Below, piece by piece: positions 11,257 to 22,548 of a DNA stretch of 64,000 bases. The position numbers and the translations under genes are program-made. Position 1 is the stretch's first letter. Every line of letters starts with the position of its first letter. The stretch is taken from the NCBI GenBank assembly GCA_001414485.1, contig LLEY01000031.1:310001-374000 (forward strand), read 5' to 3'. The notes below the pieces were generated by a model. That model saw only the letters and a program-made list of their open reading frames with translations. It was not told the origin of the DNA and did not search any database. The DNA is from Calycina herbarum. Its lineage: Eukaryota; Ascomycota; Leotiomycetes; Helotiales; Pezizellaceae.

Positions 11257-11855
11257 TATGAGGCAGACAACGAGCAAGAGGGTCTAACTGAGGGGAGAAT
11301 GAAAGGAAACTGAATCAAACCTCTCGCGATCGGGGATCTCTGATAAGGCAATGAAAACATTCTTTTGATGCGCGGAGATCCCCAATCAATTGGACGGCTT
11401 GCTGTAGTGGCACATCTAAACTGCAATCAAGATACTCTCATTGGTGCTTTGCTAGATGGGCTTTTCTTTTGGAGGTGGCACTTCTCCGAGGATCTTCTGT
11501 TCAGCCTTATAGGTACTAGGTTGAGTTCCTTCATTGACAACTTGACCATGCAACATTTTGATAAAATGCCTTAGCGAGGTTCTTTCGATATCAAGTGAAG
11601 CTGTCAAATTCTCTCCAAAATACGGAGTACAAAACGAGAGTCGAGGGGTGCTTTGTCAAAGGCCGAATTGCATCTCCGATTTCGGACCGAGGACTTCGAG
11701 CTTCCTCGACGTCATCCACCCGAGATACATTTACTTTGCGCTCTCAATAACAAAGTCTTTCACCACTTCACACTGAGCAACAACCACGGCTACTACATTC
11801 CAAAACCAACTCTGATCATTGCAGAGAAAGTTCAAAGCTCCTATATAATCCAGAA
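11257..11855. promoter_or_regulatory. Divergent intergenic region, SDR (-) / JAC1 (+)
   Basis: 599-bp space between the start of the minus-strand SDR gene and the plus-strand JAC1 gene, so it should hold both promoters. CTATATAA at 11840-11847 lies only about 10 bp upstream of the JAC1 ATG, too close for a standard TATA role. No other motif recognised. Confidence 0.4.
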
Positions 11856-12629
11856 ATGCGATCCGCGATACTCCGCCGTAGCCAGCAGGCTCTGAGAACA
11901 CACAAACCCTCAACCCGCCACACCTTCTCGACAGCACCCACACTCACCTCTTCGCCAGTTTCGACCATATGCCAATCATGCAGGAATAAACTCACTCGAT
12001 CATCAAGCGCAAATATAAATCAAAGGCGGTGGCAAAGCACAACCTCAAATTTCCACGAAACAACCAACACACCCCCAAGAGCACCCGCAATACCCCAAAC
12101 CCACTACGAATTCTTCCCTAAAACCCTTCCACACGGTCCTCCGCCCTCAGGACCCTTCCACATCGATCCACGTGAGCTACGAAAAGAATTCTTGCAACTC
12201 CAAGCAGTAGCGCATCCCGACCGACACGGAGCGCATCTCAAGCTCCGCGCAGAAGCAACATCAGCACGAATAAACGAAGCCTACAAAACCCTTCAAAACC
12301 CCCTATTGCGAACACAATATCTGTTAAGTCAGAGGGGTATAGATGTAGCAGAAGATGAGACTGCGAAAACTGAAGATCCGGAACTGTTGATGGAGGTTCT
12401 TGATGCGAGGGAGGAGATTGAAAATGCGCAAGAGGAAGAGGAGTTGGAGGAGATGAAGACTATCAATGATGAAAGGATTGCGAAGAGTGAGGAAATACTC
12501 GATAAGGCGTTTAGGGGGGATGATATGAAACTTGCGACGGCGGAGGCGGTTAGGATGAGGTATTGGGTCAATATTAAGGAGAGCCTTGACGGGTGGGAGA
12601 AGGGGAAGCCTGTTGTGCTTGTCCATTAG
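11856..12629 (+). CDS. JAC1: Mitochondrial J-type co-chaperone for Fe-S cluster transfer
   Basis: HscB/Jac1 family. It recruits the mitochondrial Hsp70 (Ssq1/Ssc1) to the scaffold Isu1 to deliver Fe-S clusters. Single exon, 257 residues. An Arg/Ser-rich N-terminus (MRSAILRRSQQALRTHK) fits a matrix-targeting presequence. The J domain starts near YEFFPKTLPHGPPPSGPF and carries the HPD motif at residues 120-122 (AHPDRHG), followed by SARINEAYKTLQNPLLRTQYLL. The C-terminal region (about 165-257) is the charged three-helix bundle that binds the scaffold. A CQSC pair at 39-42 recalls half of the N-terminal zinc motif of metazoan HSCB. The next gene downstream (PTC7) is also mitochondrial. Confidence 0.92.
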   Translation: MRSAILRRSQQALRTHKPSTRHTFSTAPTLTSSPVSTICQSCRNKLTRSSSANINQRRWQSTTSNFHETTNTPPRAPAIPQTHYEFFPKTLPHGPPPSGPFHIDPRELRKEFLQLQAVAHPDRHGAHLKLRAEATSARINEAYKTLQNPLLRTQYLLSQRGIDVAEDETAKTEDPELLMEVLDAREEIENAQEEEELEEMKTINDERIAKSEEILDKAFRGDDMKLATAEAVRMRYWVNIKESLDGWEKGKPVVLVH

Positions 12630-13506
12630 CATTTTTTCTCAATTGGGGACCGTGTAAGAATGGTGTATTTTATGGAAATATTTTGGGGAGGGGGATTATG
12701 GTTGGCATGTAAAGATACCCAATATGAAAATCTAGTCGATTTGGAAAAGCTGGACATCTTCCTTTGACATTCTCAGGGAATTCAATCGCTACAAAAGGCT
12801 CTCAGGACACCGAGCATTGTAACAACAATGCGAGCTTTGGGTAGGGGAATGATGTGTGGCCATATTATGTTTTCTCTCCACTAACCCATTTCCAAGGAAA
12901 ATCAATGAATGACGAAGGTAGAAGTAAAAATAATAGCGTATCTTGATTCGCAAGTTATATTCTCAATCAGTAAAGAATATTGTTCTAAATATTTGGAAAA
13001 AATAGAGCCTATGAACTAACTGATGGTAATGGAAAATTTAAACATTTCTTTTGTTTTTAGTTTGATCATCTCTCTTGTCTAAACAATCGTGAGACAATAC
13101 TTTAAAATAGATTATTATACTCGAGAGAAGAAAAGACTTTAGTAACTATAATTATCTAATGGACCAAGCACTCAAATACTTGGAGATTTGCAAATAGCAT
13201 TAATTATAAGATAGAAGTTAATATATAATAAGCTGTAAGTAAGGCTACAAAACATTGAAGTCGGTACCCGACAGCATCTAAAGCCGAGTTTGTTCAGGGG
13301 CCTTCAAAATGACGGAGGACAACAGGGGTCTTGGGAATCTTTTCAATGAAACTTCACAACGACCCCAACTCATTGATTACTTGCTAACCCGATTACCAAT
13401 TGCTACTTCTCTTTCCTAAATGGCACTCCGAATTCCATAAACCCATCACCTCTACCTCGCGGGCCCCACGGCCACGCTCCCCAATTCCTGCCAAAGATCC
13501 TCGAAC
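12630..13506. other. Intergenic, AT-rich
   Basis: About 12900-13260 is strongly AT-rich (for example TTAATTATAAGATAG and TTAATATATAATAAG words) and contains no ORF of note. The last 200 bp form the PTC7 promoter side. No repeat unit identified. Confidence 0.55.
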
Positions 13507-14769
13507 ATGGCCACATCTCTGCGCAACGTCGCGATCGCATCACACCGAGCATCTATTGCGCCAGTCGCAACCCTCACCTCCAGCAGTGTAACTCCCCTAC
13601 ATACGCCAATAGCGAAATACTCTACATCGCGACGTCCCAACTCCTCGATCGCATGCCGGCAACCCTACCGAACATGTCAGAAAATACGAGCCCCATCCCT
13701 CCCCTCCCTCACCAGGCACCTCCATGCATCACGAACCCTACAATCACCAAACCCGAAATTCACCTACGGAATCTCCTCCTCCTTCACCGCCAAAGACCGG
13801 CGCTTCAACCCCGCGAAAAACGTCTTCAATTTCAACCCCTATAACCACATCCTCGCGCGTCGGAAAGACAAATCCACACGTCCCGACAGCGGGCAAGACG
13901 CCTTCTTCATCTCCCGTGTGGGAGAAAGTTCCGACGTCGCATTCGGGATTGCAGATGGCGTGGGAGGATGGGTAGATTCAGGTGTTGATCCGGCGGATTT
14001 CTCGCATGGATTGTGCGATTACATGGCTCATGCTGCGTACACGTATAAACCTGAAGTTGGGAAACCGAGTTTAGGCGCGAGGAGTCTGATGCAAAAGGGG
14101 TACGAGGATATCTGCAATGATGGAGGTGTGAGGGCTGGGGGGAGTACAGCTTGTGTTGCTATTGTGAGGGAAAGTGGGAGGCTTGAGGTTGCGAATTTGG
14201 GGGATAGTGGTTTCGTACAGTTGAGACGGAATGCGGTGCATAGCTCTTCGGAACCACAGACCCATGCTTTTAATACGCCTTACCAACTGTCTATTATACC
14301 GAAGAAGATGAGGGCGAGACAGGCGGCCTTTGGGGGGATGCAACTTTGCGATTTACCCAAGGATGCTAATGTCTCCCAACACGATGTGAGACATGGGGAT
14401 GTGTTGGTATTTGCTAGTGATGGAGTTTGGGATAATTTGTCGAGACATGAGGTTTTGAAAATTGTTTCGCGGATCATGGTTTCGGCCAGGGCTTGGGTAC
14501 ATACTGAGAAGGGAATCGATGTGGGAACCAGCATAAGCACTTTCATTGCAGCGGATGATGGAAGTAGTGGGGCGGCGGAAATACCTCCCTTACAAAGCTT
14601 TTTGGCTGTCGGGATCGCACAAGAAGCGAAGATGGCTAGTATGAACACGAAACATGATGGGCCTTTTGCGAGGGAGGTTCAGAGGGAATATCCTAATGAG
14701 AATTGGCGTGGTGGAAAGGTAGACGATATCTGTGTTGTTGTGGCGGTTGTGTGTGAAGAAGGGAAGTGA
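13507..14769 (+). CDS. PTC7: Mitochondrial PP2C-type protein phosphatase
   Basis: Metal-dependent Ser/Thr phosphatase of the PPM/PP2C superfamily, Ptc7/PPTC7 branch. Yeast Ptc7 is mitochondrial and dephosphorylates coenzyme Q biosynthesis factors. Single exon, 420 residues. The Ser/Arg-rich N-terminus (about 1-75) is a likely presequence. Motifs include RPDSGQDAFFIS (first metal Asp), FGIADGVGGW with Asp150, GGSTACVAIV, LEVANLGDSGF, DVLVFASDGVWDN and the closing KVDDICVVVAVV (C-terminal metal Asp). Internal insert 255-300 is typical of fungal members. ATG 13507 is the first in the ORF and precedes the presequence directly. Confidence 0.92.
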   Translation: MATSLRNVAIASHRASIAPVATLTSSSVTPLHTPIAKYSTSRRPNSSIACRQPYRTCQKIRAPSLPSLTRHLHASRTLQSPNPKFTYGISSSFTAKDRRFNPAKNVFNFNPYNHILARRKDKSTRPDSGQDAFFISRVGESSDVAFGIADGVGGWVDSGVDPADFSHGLCDYMAHAAYTYKPEVGKPSLGARSLMQKGYEDICNDGGVRAGGSTACVAIVRESGRLEVANLGDSGFVQLRRNAVHSSSEPQTHAFNTPYQLSIIPKKMRARQAAFGGMQLCDLPKDANVSQHDVRHGDVLVFASDGVWDNLSRHEVLKIVSRIMVSARAWVHTEKGIDVGTSISTFIAADDGSSGAAEIPPLQSFLAVGIAQEAKMASMNTKHDGPFAREVQREYPNENWRGGKVDDICVVVAVVCEEGK

Positions 14770-16401
14770 AGATAGATTCCCTCTTCTCTCTATGTTTTGC
14801 TCTTGGGGTGTAAGATAGGAAAGACTGCCTCGGAAGCGGCTTTGTATTATGAAAAGGAAGGCTTAAATAGACAGGAGATTAGAGGCATACGGTATGTCCA
14901 TTTAGATGGTTTTGGTTTTGAATCCAGCTTTAGTTGTACATTTATATGTTTTTTACAAATCAAATTTTGAGGACTTCTCTTTCGTGCTTCTATTTCTGTC
15001 TGGGTGAAGGCTGTTCACTCTTGCGGCTGTTTTTCATTTTCCATTCTCATGCTTCTGCTTGATGCCGGTTACCTTCAAGAATTTGACTTTCTCCCGCTAC
15101 AGCTTACTTCTCAATGATCACGTCGTATTGTTTGCAAGCGACTTTATGTTCGTCGTGTTGAACAAATCACCCCTGGGCGATAAATTCCAACACCTTGCGT
15201 CTCTCACTCGGGTTTAGATTCTGTTTTTTGTTGTTGTTGGATATTGCCTCCTTTTCCATCAATGTTGTTTGCTCTCTTGACACTATGGAGGAGACAGTGA
15301 GAAGGGCTACATTTAATAAGTTACAAACGGCACGAGCAGAATCTGGGCACGAGAAGGGTTTTTAATTCAAGTTCTTCGAGGCTACCTTGAAAACATTTCC
15401 TGTCTCGAAATCTTCGTCACTGGAGCTTGGTGGATTAAAATTCCTTCCTTCCAAGGCAGACACAAGGTAGGCCTTAATAACAAGCTAGAATCCCTGATTC
15501 ATCTCAGTCTTGAACACTGGGAGTCTAAAAATAGTACAGAGCCCCTCGCAGCTTCGCTTATTTACAAAGAGCGATTTCAACGAATTCCGCAAGCACCCTA
15601 AATCAAGATTCTCCCAAACTCACGCAGATAGTCGAAAGACTACCTGTTTTACCAGGTAATGCTGTACCACATTCCAACACCTCTCTATCTCCACATCAAA
15701 CACCCCTCTGCCCGTTATGTAACTCCAACCCCCCAAAAAAGAACTGTATACATGGATACGAAGCACCTACTTACATACACCGACCTCTTTAGCGCTGGGC
15801 GTAAGTGTGGCCGCATGGCCAGAGTCACGGTGTTGTGGGATGATGATGTATGATAACGTGATTTTAGGCGCTGGGAGCTGGAAGCTGGAGGGCGTGTGCG
15901 AATGGGAGGAGGATTCAAGCCGGCGAGGTGTGAGGAGGGAAGCTCGGTGATGGTGTATGAGCCGAGTCAACGAGGTGGAAAGTCGGGAAGAGAGGGAGGG
16001 GGCGCCATTCGCTTACGGAGTGAGTTCCTCGAGTGGGTGGTTGTTTGTTGGCACTTGGACAGACCTGGAGAAGTGCGGCGAAGATCGAGTGGACTTTGGA
16101 GGATTCTTAAATGTTGATAGTGAACTTAATGGTGGTGAGAAGGATTTTGTCACTTGGTAAATTTCCAGAAAATAGGAATCTCTCAACGACGAAATATGTA
16201 TTCATCCCAAGAGTATAAACTAAGTAATATGGTATCTCCACTCCATCACAAAAGGTAAAACAACAACAAAAAAAACAACGCTCAAAACTCCAATCCATGC
16301 TTTTCCATCTCATCATAAACCCCAGGTTCATAAGCCCAAACATTACATATCATTATAAACAAGAAACCAACACCCATGATCCCACACCAACTAACAACTC
16401 A
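14770..16401. other. Intergenic, nothing recognised
   Basis: 1.6 kb between PTC7 and the secreted cysteine-repeat gene (3' to 3'). Short overlapping ORFs at 15660-16160 on both strands lack splice logic, codon bias or motifs, and I did not call them. Confidence 0.5.
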
Positions 16402-17029
16402 TCAACTGATCGTCTTCGGACAAGGTTGTCCCTTTCCTCCAGTAGGCATCAAAGTAGCAGTCACACCTCCAGCACTACAAGTGCATAACCCATCACTATT
16501 CTCCAAACTATTGTTCGAGCAACTCAAAGCCGGAGCATCTGTAATCCCAGGCGGCAAACTGCTCGTTGACGTAGCTAGGATTTGAGCATTCACACTCTGT
16601 GCGGATTCAGGTACGGAAATTGATCTAGGACATGCATTTCCGGCTCCGCCGGGGGGTGTAATGGTAGTTGTATAGACTCCGACGTTGCAGGTGCAGATTC
16701 CGTCACCGTCTTCGAGGGAGGGGTTGGTGCAGTAGAGACGCATTGTTGGTGAGGGTGTTATTGTTGGGGTTTGTGATGAGGATGAGAGGGTTACTGTGAA
16801 GGTTGGGAGGTCGGTTGGTGATAGAATTGTGTTTGCGTCTTTTATTGAGGCTGACGCTGGGGGACCTGTTAGTTATGAGAATGAAATAAGTGCTGATGGA
16901 AGGCTTACCAGCTAGTTTTATGCCTTGAACATCGGTGCCTTGTACTGTGATGTTCGATCGTGGGACGAGAAGAGCTGAGGTACTGGATATGAAGAACAGA
17001 ACTCGAGATGAGGTTGTGAGGAGCTTCAT
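16402..17029 (-). CDS. Small secreted protein with duplicated four-cysteine module
   Basis: Two exons (16909-17029 and 16402-16865) split by a 43-bp intron with donor GTAAGC and acceptor ACAG, giving 194 residues. The N-terminus MKLLTTSSRVLFFISSTSALL is a clear signal peptide. A Ser/Thr/Pro-rich spacer (42-82) follows. The rest is two copies of one module with pattern C-x11-C-x-C-x18-C: Cys 86, 98, 100, 119 and Cys 156, 168, 170, 189. Each carries SLExxDGxCTC and a GGxGxxCPxxIS end. The two copies are about 55% identical, so this is an internal duplication. No characterised domain recognised. Secretion plus eight paired cysteines makes it a candidate apoplastic or cell-wall protein; a role in host interaction is only inference. 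Confidence 0.82.
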
Positions 17030-18768
17030 TTCGTTGAAGATCTCCACCGGGAAGATGTTTGTTGAATGTAAATTGGAAGAGAAGCAATCGAATTCCCAAA
17101 GACAAAACCCGAAGCAAGAAAAAAAGAAAGGAGAAAGACGAACGAAGAAGACGAAAGGCGGAAGATGAATGGAGAAAGACGAGAACGAACACGATATCGA
17201 AGACTTGATTACAGACCGAGTATGAGAAATCAAAGAAATGAAATGACCAAGGAAAAAAGAAACAAAGTGGAAGTATATGTCAGGTGTGAAGAAGACAAAG
17301 AGTATATATTTAGAAAGGAAGAAGGTTGTGCAGGATATATCGTCAACAAGGTCGTGGAATCTTCCACGGGCCACTTGTATAACGGCCTTGGAACAAATCC
17401 TCCGACAGAGACACCATCTGTACTTGACATAATCATGTACCAGAGAGCCTATTCATGAACAGCGACAGGCCCACGTACACAGGTCTCCAGTGAGCGACCC
17501 CCGCTTGAGAAGCCTCTCATCTCAGTGCTGGGACGTCTATTTTCTTCGACACCAGCGTTGGCACGATGACCTTAACACTCGTTCGGCGTCTGTAACCGGG
17601 TTGACATCAGAATGATGGCAGTATTTTCTTCATCGCGTTCCAACATGAACTCGCGATAGCCTATCACTTCTCAGACGCATCGTCAAGCGTGTACGCTCCC
17701 CCAGCTGCCGAAACCCCGTCGTGGAAACAAACAAACCCCTCTCCTATCCATTGGTTCTTTCCTCAGATGAACTAAGTTGCGGGCGCGATACCTGGGTATC
17801 GTGGCTGTGTTCTTCAGCATCCCAACTCGGCGACTCGCTGTCGATTGGTCAGTTGCGATGTTTCAACATGGAAGATGTATTTTTACACTCGTTGGCTTCA
17901 TCGCGCGGCTAACGGAACCATGACTTGCGGTACGCGCCAGCAAAGAAGCGGTCGCTTGGTGTGAGGCTCTCTGAGCTATTGTTGGTATGTTGTGCCGCTT
18001 TTCCAAGCGCCGACCAAGAAATTGGGATATCTATTTTTGGAAATCGTGATCACATGACATATCTTTTTAAAGTCTTGAGGCAGGTTGCTTTAGCCTGAAT
18101 GGATTTGAGGTTTATATGAGCCCAATGTTTTCCGTTCAGTTTGCCATTTTGCTCACTTCCCATTATGATAAAAAGATTTTTGCCGAGAAAGGGGCCTTCA
18201 CCGTAAGCGAGGATCAACAAGTTCTAGAGGACCAAGTTGACGAAGCAGCATCCCCTTCACTTGCTTACAAAAAAGGAAGAGTACAGCGAGTTCTCTTCAT
18301 TCCACAAGCGGTTTAAACAATCACATGGCTCATCGGTACATGGCTTGGTAAAGTAAGTGTATGAAGAATTCTTTTTAGATTGGAAATCGCAATAGAAAAC
18401 AAGATAAGAACAGTACTCGATAAACGAGTTCCGTTTTTAATTCATTTGTAAAGTACTAGGCACTATCCTTCAATAGCCTTGTTTACATACATGAAGTATC
18501 TCCCAAAGCAATGTCCCCCTTGCCAGCTTTCAGCCCTTTTGGAACCAAATTTTGGGATTTATTTCAACAGAAAAAATCCCTCAATTCTGGTGCTCTGCAA
18601 AGAAAAGAAAACAATATTCCACCATCACCAGCAAAGAATCTTTTGGGAAAATGCCACTTTCATCGCCAAAGGCAAACATCATTAAGCAATAGTGCCAGAC
18701 CAAATAGCACGGAGATGTTTACGACGTTCAGGATCCTTTACAGCATCTCTGAGCCGTTTGTTTTTCTT
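17030..18768. other. Intergenic, nothing recognised
   Basis: Upstream of the secreted-protein gene (promoter side from 17030), then spacer to the 3' end of the next minus-strand gene. A purine-rich stretch lies at 17090-17290. ORFs present are short and patternless. Confidence 0.5.
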
Positions 18769-21299
18769 TCAGTATCTCTTCCGGCTTTTCCGATCTTGTA
18801 TTCTTGCCCGCTCGGCGAGTTTCAAACGCTCATCTTGATACCGTAGACATGATTCAACCTCCTCCATGCCACAAACTCCCATAGGGTACTCGATGGAGGT
18901 GACTTCATCACGGCGATAAAAGTCTTGATAGTCATGGTGACGAACATTTTCAATGCGAAGAGTACCGAGTCGTTCCTTCCATCGAGACAAAATCTGTTGT
19001 TTTAAACTAGGGTCAATAACGGATCGGCTGAGGAAACCCTCGATGTTCTCTTTGATGACCCTATCCTCCAAAGCTCCTCTTTGTTTCATACGTGAAGCAT
19101 CTCTAACTGATTCAGACTCCATACTCAGAAAGCCATAGCGTAAAGCTGGCGAACGTCCTTCTTTTCTCCATCGTTCTGGAATCTCAACAACAACCATCAA
19201 CGTCCACTCTCCGGGAGTTAGCTGCTTTGGAAGTGCTGGGTCGCCGCTGTACAACTCGGGAGGAATTGGACGGATTTTGTGTGGGTCGTCGGCGGAAAAC
19301 TCTCTGGCTAAACAACATCCCAAAGGTTTTCGAATGTTAAGATCAACTTCATAGGAGGAGACGTATTTCATGGCTTCGCTTGATCCAACATAATGCAGAA
19401 ATTCAGTGATGCCTGAGAAAAACGCGGAGGAGGGCATGTTGGTGCCATTTAGGTGCAACGAAACGGCAAAATTTCGAGAACGACGATGCAATAATCCAAT
19501 TTTGTCAATGTTGAGTCCTCCGTCCGATGTCCGAGTGTTTTCGCTCAAGTTATACATACTGTCGAGCCCAATGACAATTACTTGAGAGACTGGGAGTGGC
19601 AAATAACTGAGAGGGTTTTGTTGACCTTAATCGGCTTGCTCGTACTCTTGTTTATCTGCCTCGTCTTCTTGAGCATTTAGGTCTTTGTTTTGGTCTTTTT
19701 TGTCGGTCTCGTCGGCCCCTTCGTTATCTTCTCGCCCTTCTCCTAACTTTTCGACTCCCACTTCCTCCCCTACCTGGTTTTCCTCGTCACCCTCGTCTCC
19801 CTCACTACCCTCCTCTTCGTCTGAATTCGAGTCAAGTTCAGGGTTTGGCACACCTGTGAAAGGAAGCACCAGCAACGCAGTGTCAAGAAAGTCGGTAATT
19901 TTGGATCCACTTATAATGGCAAGTTTCGTTTGCAGTGGAATTTGTGGAGTATTGAGGAGATAAAGGGTGGACAAGTCTGGGTAACGGACGATTATCTTTT
20001 GCAGCAGTTTATCGGTTAGGTGTTTGTTTCCAGAAAGGTTCAATACTCTCAACTTTGATAGTTTCGACGGGCCAGAAAGTAGAATATGATCCACTTCCTC
20101 CTCAGTAAGCTGGAAAGGACATAGATCAATGATTGTTTCATTTTCAAGGGTACCTGCAAAAAGCCGGATGGCGCCTGGTGGTCTACCGGAGCGTAGAGCG
20201 AGAATGGATGGACAGGAGTAAAGTTTTTCTTTAACTGTTAGCCAGAAATCGGAGAGAACTCCAGCAGTCTGTTGAAGATCAGAAAGTCAGCATCGAAATC
20301 CCGGACAATCAAAACCCCAGCTTTCCCACTTTCCCAAACCCCCTTGAACAACTACTTTCGATGATCCCAGATAATTCCGAACGAGCAGTTCTTGAACAAA
20401 CAATAATTCTCAACAACTTCAGGCAGAGTAAAGAACAACTTACTTGCAAGGCAAGATCGACCTCGTTGGACGAGGAGGAAAGGAGTTCTTCAAAGAGTCT
20501 ATCCATCGAAGTTCGTTTGAGGGTTGTTGATTTTTTAGTGGTCAGATCGACATTCCCCGGAATTGAAGAGCCTTAGAAGTAAGCAAGTTTCCAATCAAGA
20601 GAATAGAAAGCAGAGAAAACTTACCATCATCGCCATCATGCCCATTATGCCCATCATTTTTATCATCGCTATTGTCGCTATCATCGAATGGAGAGCTTCC
20701 TGCCAGCATCGGTGTGGCCAGGCGCTCTCGAGTGCTTCAACATCGAGAAGTTCGTGATCAAGGATACATGTGCGATCTTTGCGGCCGTAGAGATATTGAC
20801 CTGAGGTTAATGGTCTCATTTCCACCGACTCACCATCTGCGTCCCGGAATTTTACAAAAGCGTGACGCACTCGTTGTAAATCTGTGATGTCGAGCACGGT
20901 AATTCCCTCGTCGTTGTCACATTCATCACACTTCATGTTGAAAGACTCTACATTGATGTCCTTGGAATACGATTGAGTTGTTGGATTCCACAATGCGCAA
21001 GCTGTAAGGCATGTTTGGATATAAGGAAAAGGATGTGCCGAGTTTTCGATTTCTTGGAACTCATCGTCTGTTTCACTGTCGGATTCATCGTCTCCCCAAA
21101 AAGAGTGTGGAAGGGTTTTGGCGAAGTTTAGCTCAGAAGAGAAAGCCAGGCTGTTGGATGGGGACTCGAAGACCGCGATGAGACGTTCGCAATTCTGGGT
21201 CACACTCTTGTTCATAAGCCATTGTTGATGTATAGCTGCGAGACCGCGATAACGGCCATTGATGCACGCGATGACGAAAGTCTGGTGGCACTGACCCAT
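18769..21299 (-). CDS. Fungal hypothetical protein: MGxxHQ N-terminal domain plus LRR-like region
   Basis: Starts at 21297-21299 with MGQCHQTFVIACINGRYRG, a pattern I associate with a family of uncharacterised large fungal proteins that also carry an LRR-like segment. Later segments: GITVLDITDL, then an Asp/Gly-rich linker, MDRLFEELLSSSSNEVDL, an LRR-like stretch LSKLRVLNLSGNKHLTDKLL with LSTLYLLNTPQIPL, an acidic run (19640-19830) and a C-terminal domain ending RKSRKRY at 18769. Introns 20572-20624 and 20269-20443 are in frame. Two joins are problematic. Between the N-terminal part and the Asp-rich linker (about 20700-20810) the frame changes, explained by a 101-bp intron (donor GTCAAT, acceptor GGCAG) or by an indel. 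At about 19605-19645 a very short 39-nt intron is needed. Could be two genes. Function unknown. Confidence 0.6.
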
Positions 21300-21680
21300 G
21301 ATGGCATTGGAGTTGAGATGATCTTGCGGTGCTTTGTTGAGAGGTTGAAGGAAGGAAAAGATTCGAAGGTGAAGGCAAGATATCTGAACAAACAAAATGA
21401 CCTCAAGCGAGATCGCGTAGTACACGATGCCAATTAGGCACCACATCACATGATGGAATCATGACTTGGGATTATAAAAGCGGCACATGGAGTGGGGGTT
21501 TCAGGGTGCTGTCATTTTCTCATTTTCCCAATCAACCCCGCCTAAAACGAGTATCGACCTTCCAAACCCCTCCTCAACTAAATTGACTTTGCAGATTCTC
21601 AGGCTCTCCAATACAAAGCCGAGAAGCACAACAATAATTTGCAAGCAAAATCCATCAGAATCCTACCTACAACCGCGAAA
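21300..21680. promoter_or_regulatory. Divergent promoter region, hypothetical (-) / RPE1 (+)
   Basis: 381-bp intergenic space shared by two genes that start outward. ATTATAAAAG at 21471-21480 is a plausible TATA-type element about 205 bp upstream of the RPE1 ATG. No other element identified. Confidence 0.4.
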
Positions 21681-22548
21681 ATGTCTCCTCCAGCCATCAT
21701 CGCTCCGTCAATACTCTCTGCCGACTTCGCAGATCTAGGAAAAGAATGTTCAAACACAATTGCACAAGGAGCGAATTGGCTTCATATCGATATTATGGAC
21801 GGACACTTTGTGCCAAACATCACATTCGGCGCTCCAATTGTCACAAAAATTCGAAGCCACGTCGCAAACCCAACGGAAAAGCACGGAAATGGAACATTTG
21901 ACTGCCATATGATGATTGCAGAGGTACCTTGTCCTCCCGACATCTATTAGTAGTATCCTTGCTAACAGTTTTCTTCTCACAGCCAAAGAAATGGGTCAAG
22001 GAATTCCAAAAAGCAGGCTGCGATCTCTACTGTTTCCACTACGAAGCCGCGATCTCGAGTACAGCCGCAGAAAGTCCCGAAGCCACAAGTGATAAGAAGA
22101 CAAACCCAAAGGAGTTGATTCGATATATCCATGATTGCGGGATGTTGGCTGGGATTGCGATTAAGCCCGATACGAGTGTTGATGTGCTATGGGATATTCT
22201 GGAGAGCACGAATGAGAAGGAGAAGCCGGATGTAAGTCCCGTCTCTACCATAATAGATTACATGTTTACTGATGAATGCAGATGGTCCTAGTAATGACCG
22301 TCTACCCCGGTTTTGGAGGACAAAAATTCATGGCTTCGGAATTACCAAAAGTCGCCGAGTTACGGAAGAGATACCCAGAGTTGAATATCGAGGTTGATGG
22401 AGGACTAGGTCCTGGAACGATCGATCAGGCTGCTGATGCTGGTGCGAATGTTATTGTGGCTGGGAGTGCGGTTTTTGGAGCTAATGATCCTTCGGAGGTT
22501 ATTGCTAAACTTAGAGAAGCTGTTGAGTCGAGGAGGACTAAACTGTGA
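21681..22548 (+). CDS. RPE1: D-ribulose-5-phosphate 3-epimerase
   Basis: Interconverts ribulose-5-phosphate and xylulose-5-phosphate in the non-oxidative pentose phosphate pathway; cytosolic TIM-barrel enzyme. Exons 21681-21923, 21983-22231 and 22282-22548 join in frame to 252 residues. Conserved elements in order: [33 protein letters not shown] (metal His/Asp), FDCHMMI (metal His), [47 protein letters not shown] (metal/catalytic Asp) and [14 protein letters not shown] (phosphate-binding end). Metal ligands and phosphate loop are all present, so the enzyme should be active. Length is normal for fungi, where an insert after the third strand is common. Confidence 0.96.

Noticed and set aside
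15659..16160. Cluster of overlapping 60-75-codon ORFs on both strands
   Set aside because: Random-looking composition with no conserved words or splice sites.
16703..17374. 223-codon minus-strand ORF reading through the secreted-protein gene
   Set aside because: Its first half is upstream of the signal-peptide ATG and its second half reads through the 43-bp intron in the wrong frame.
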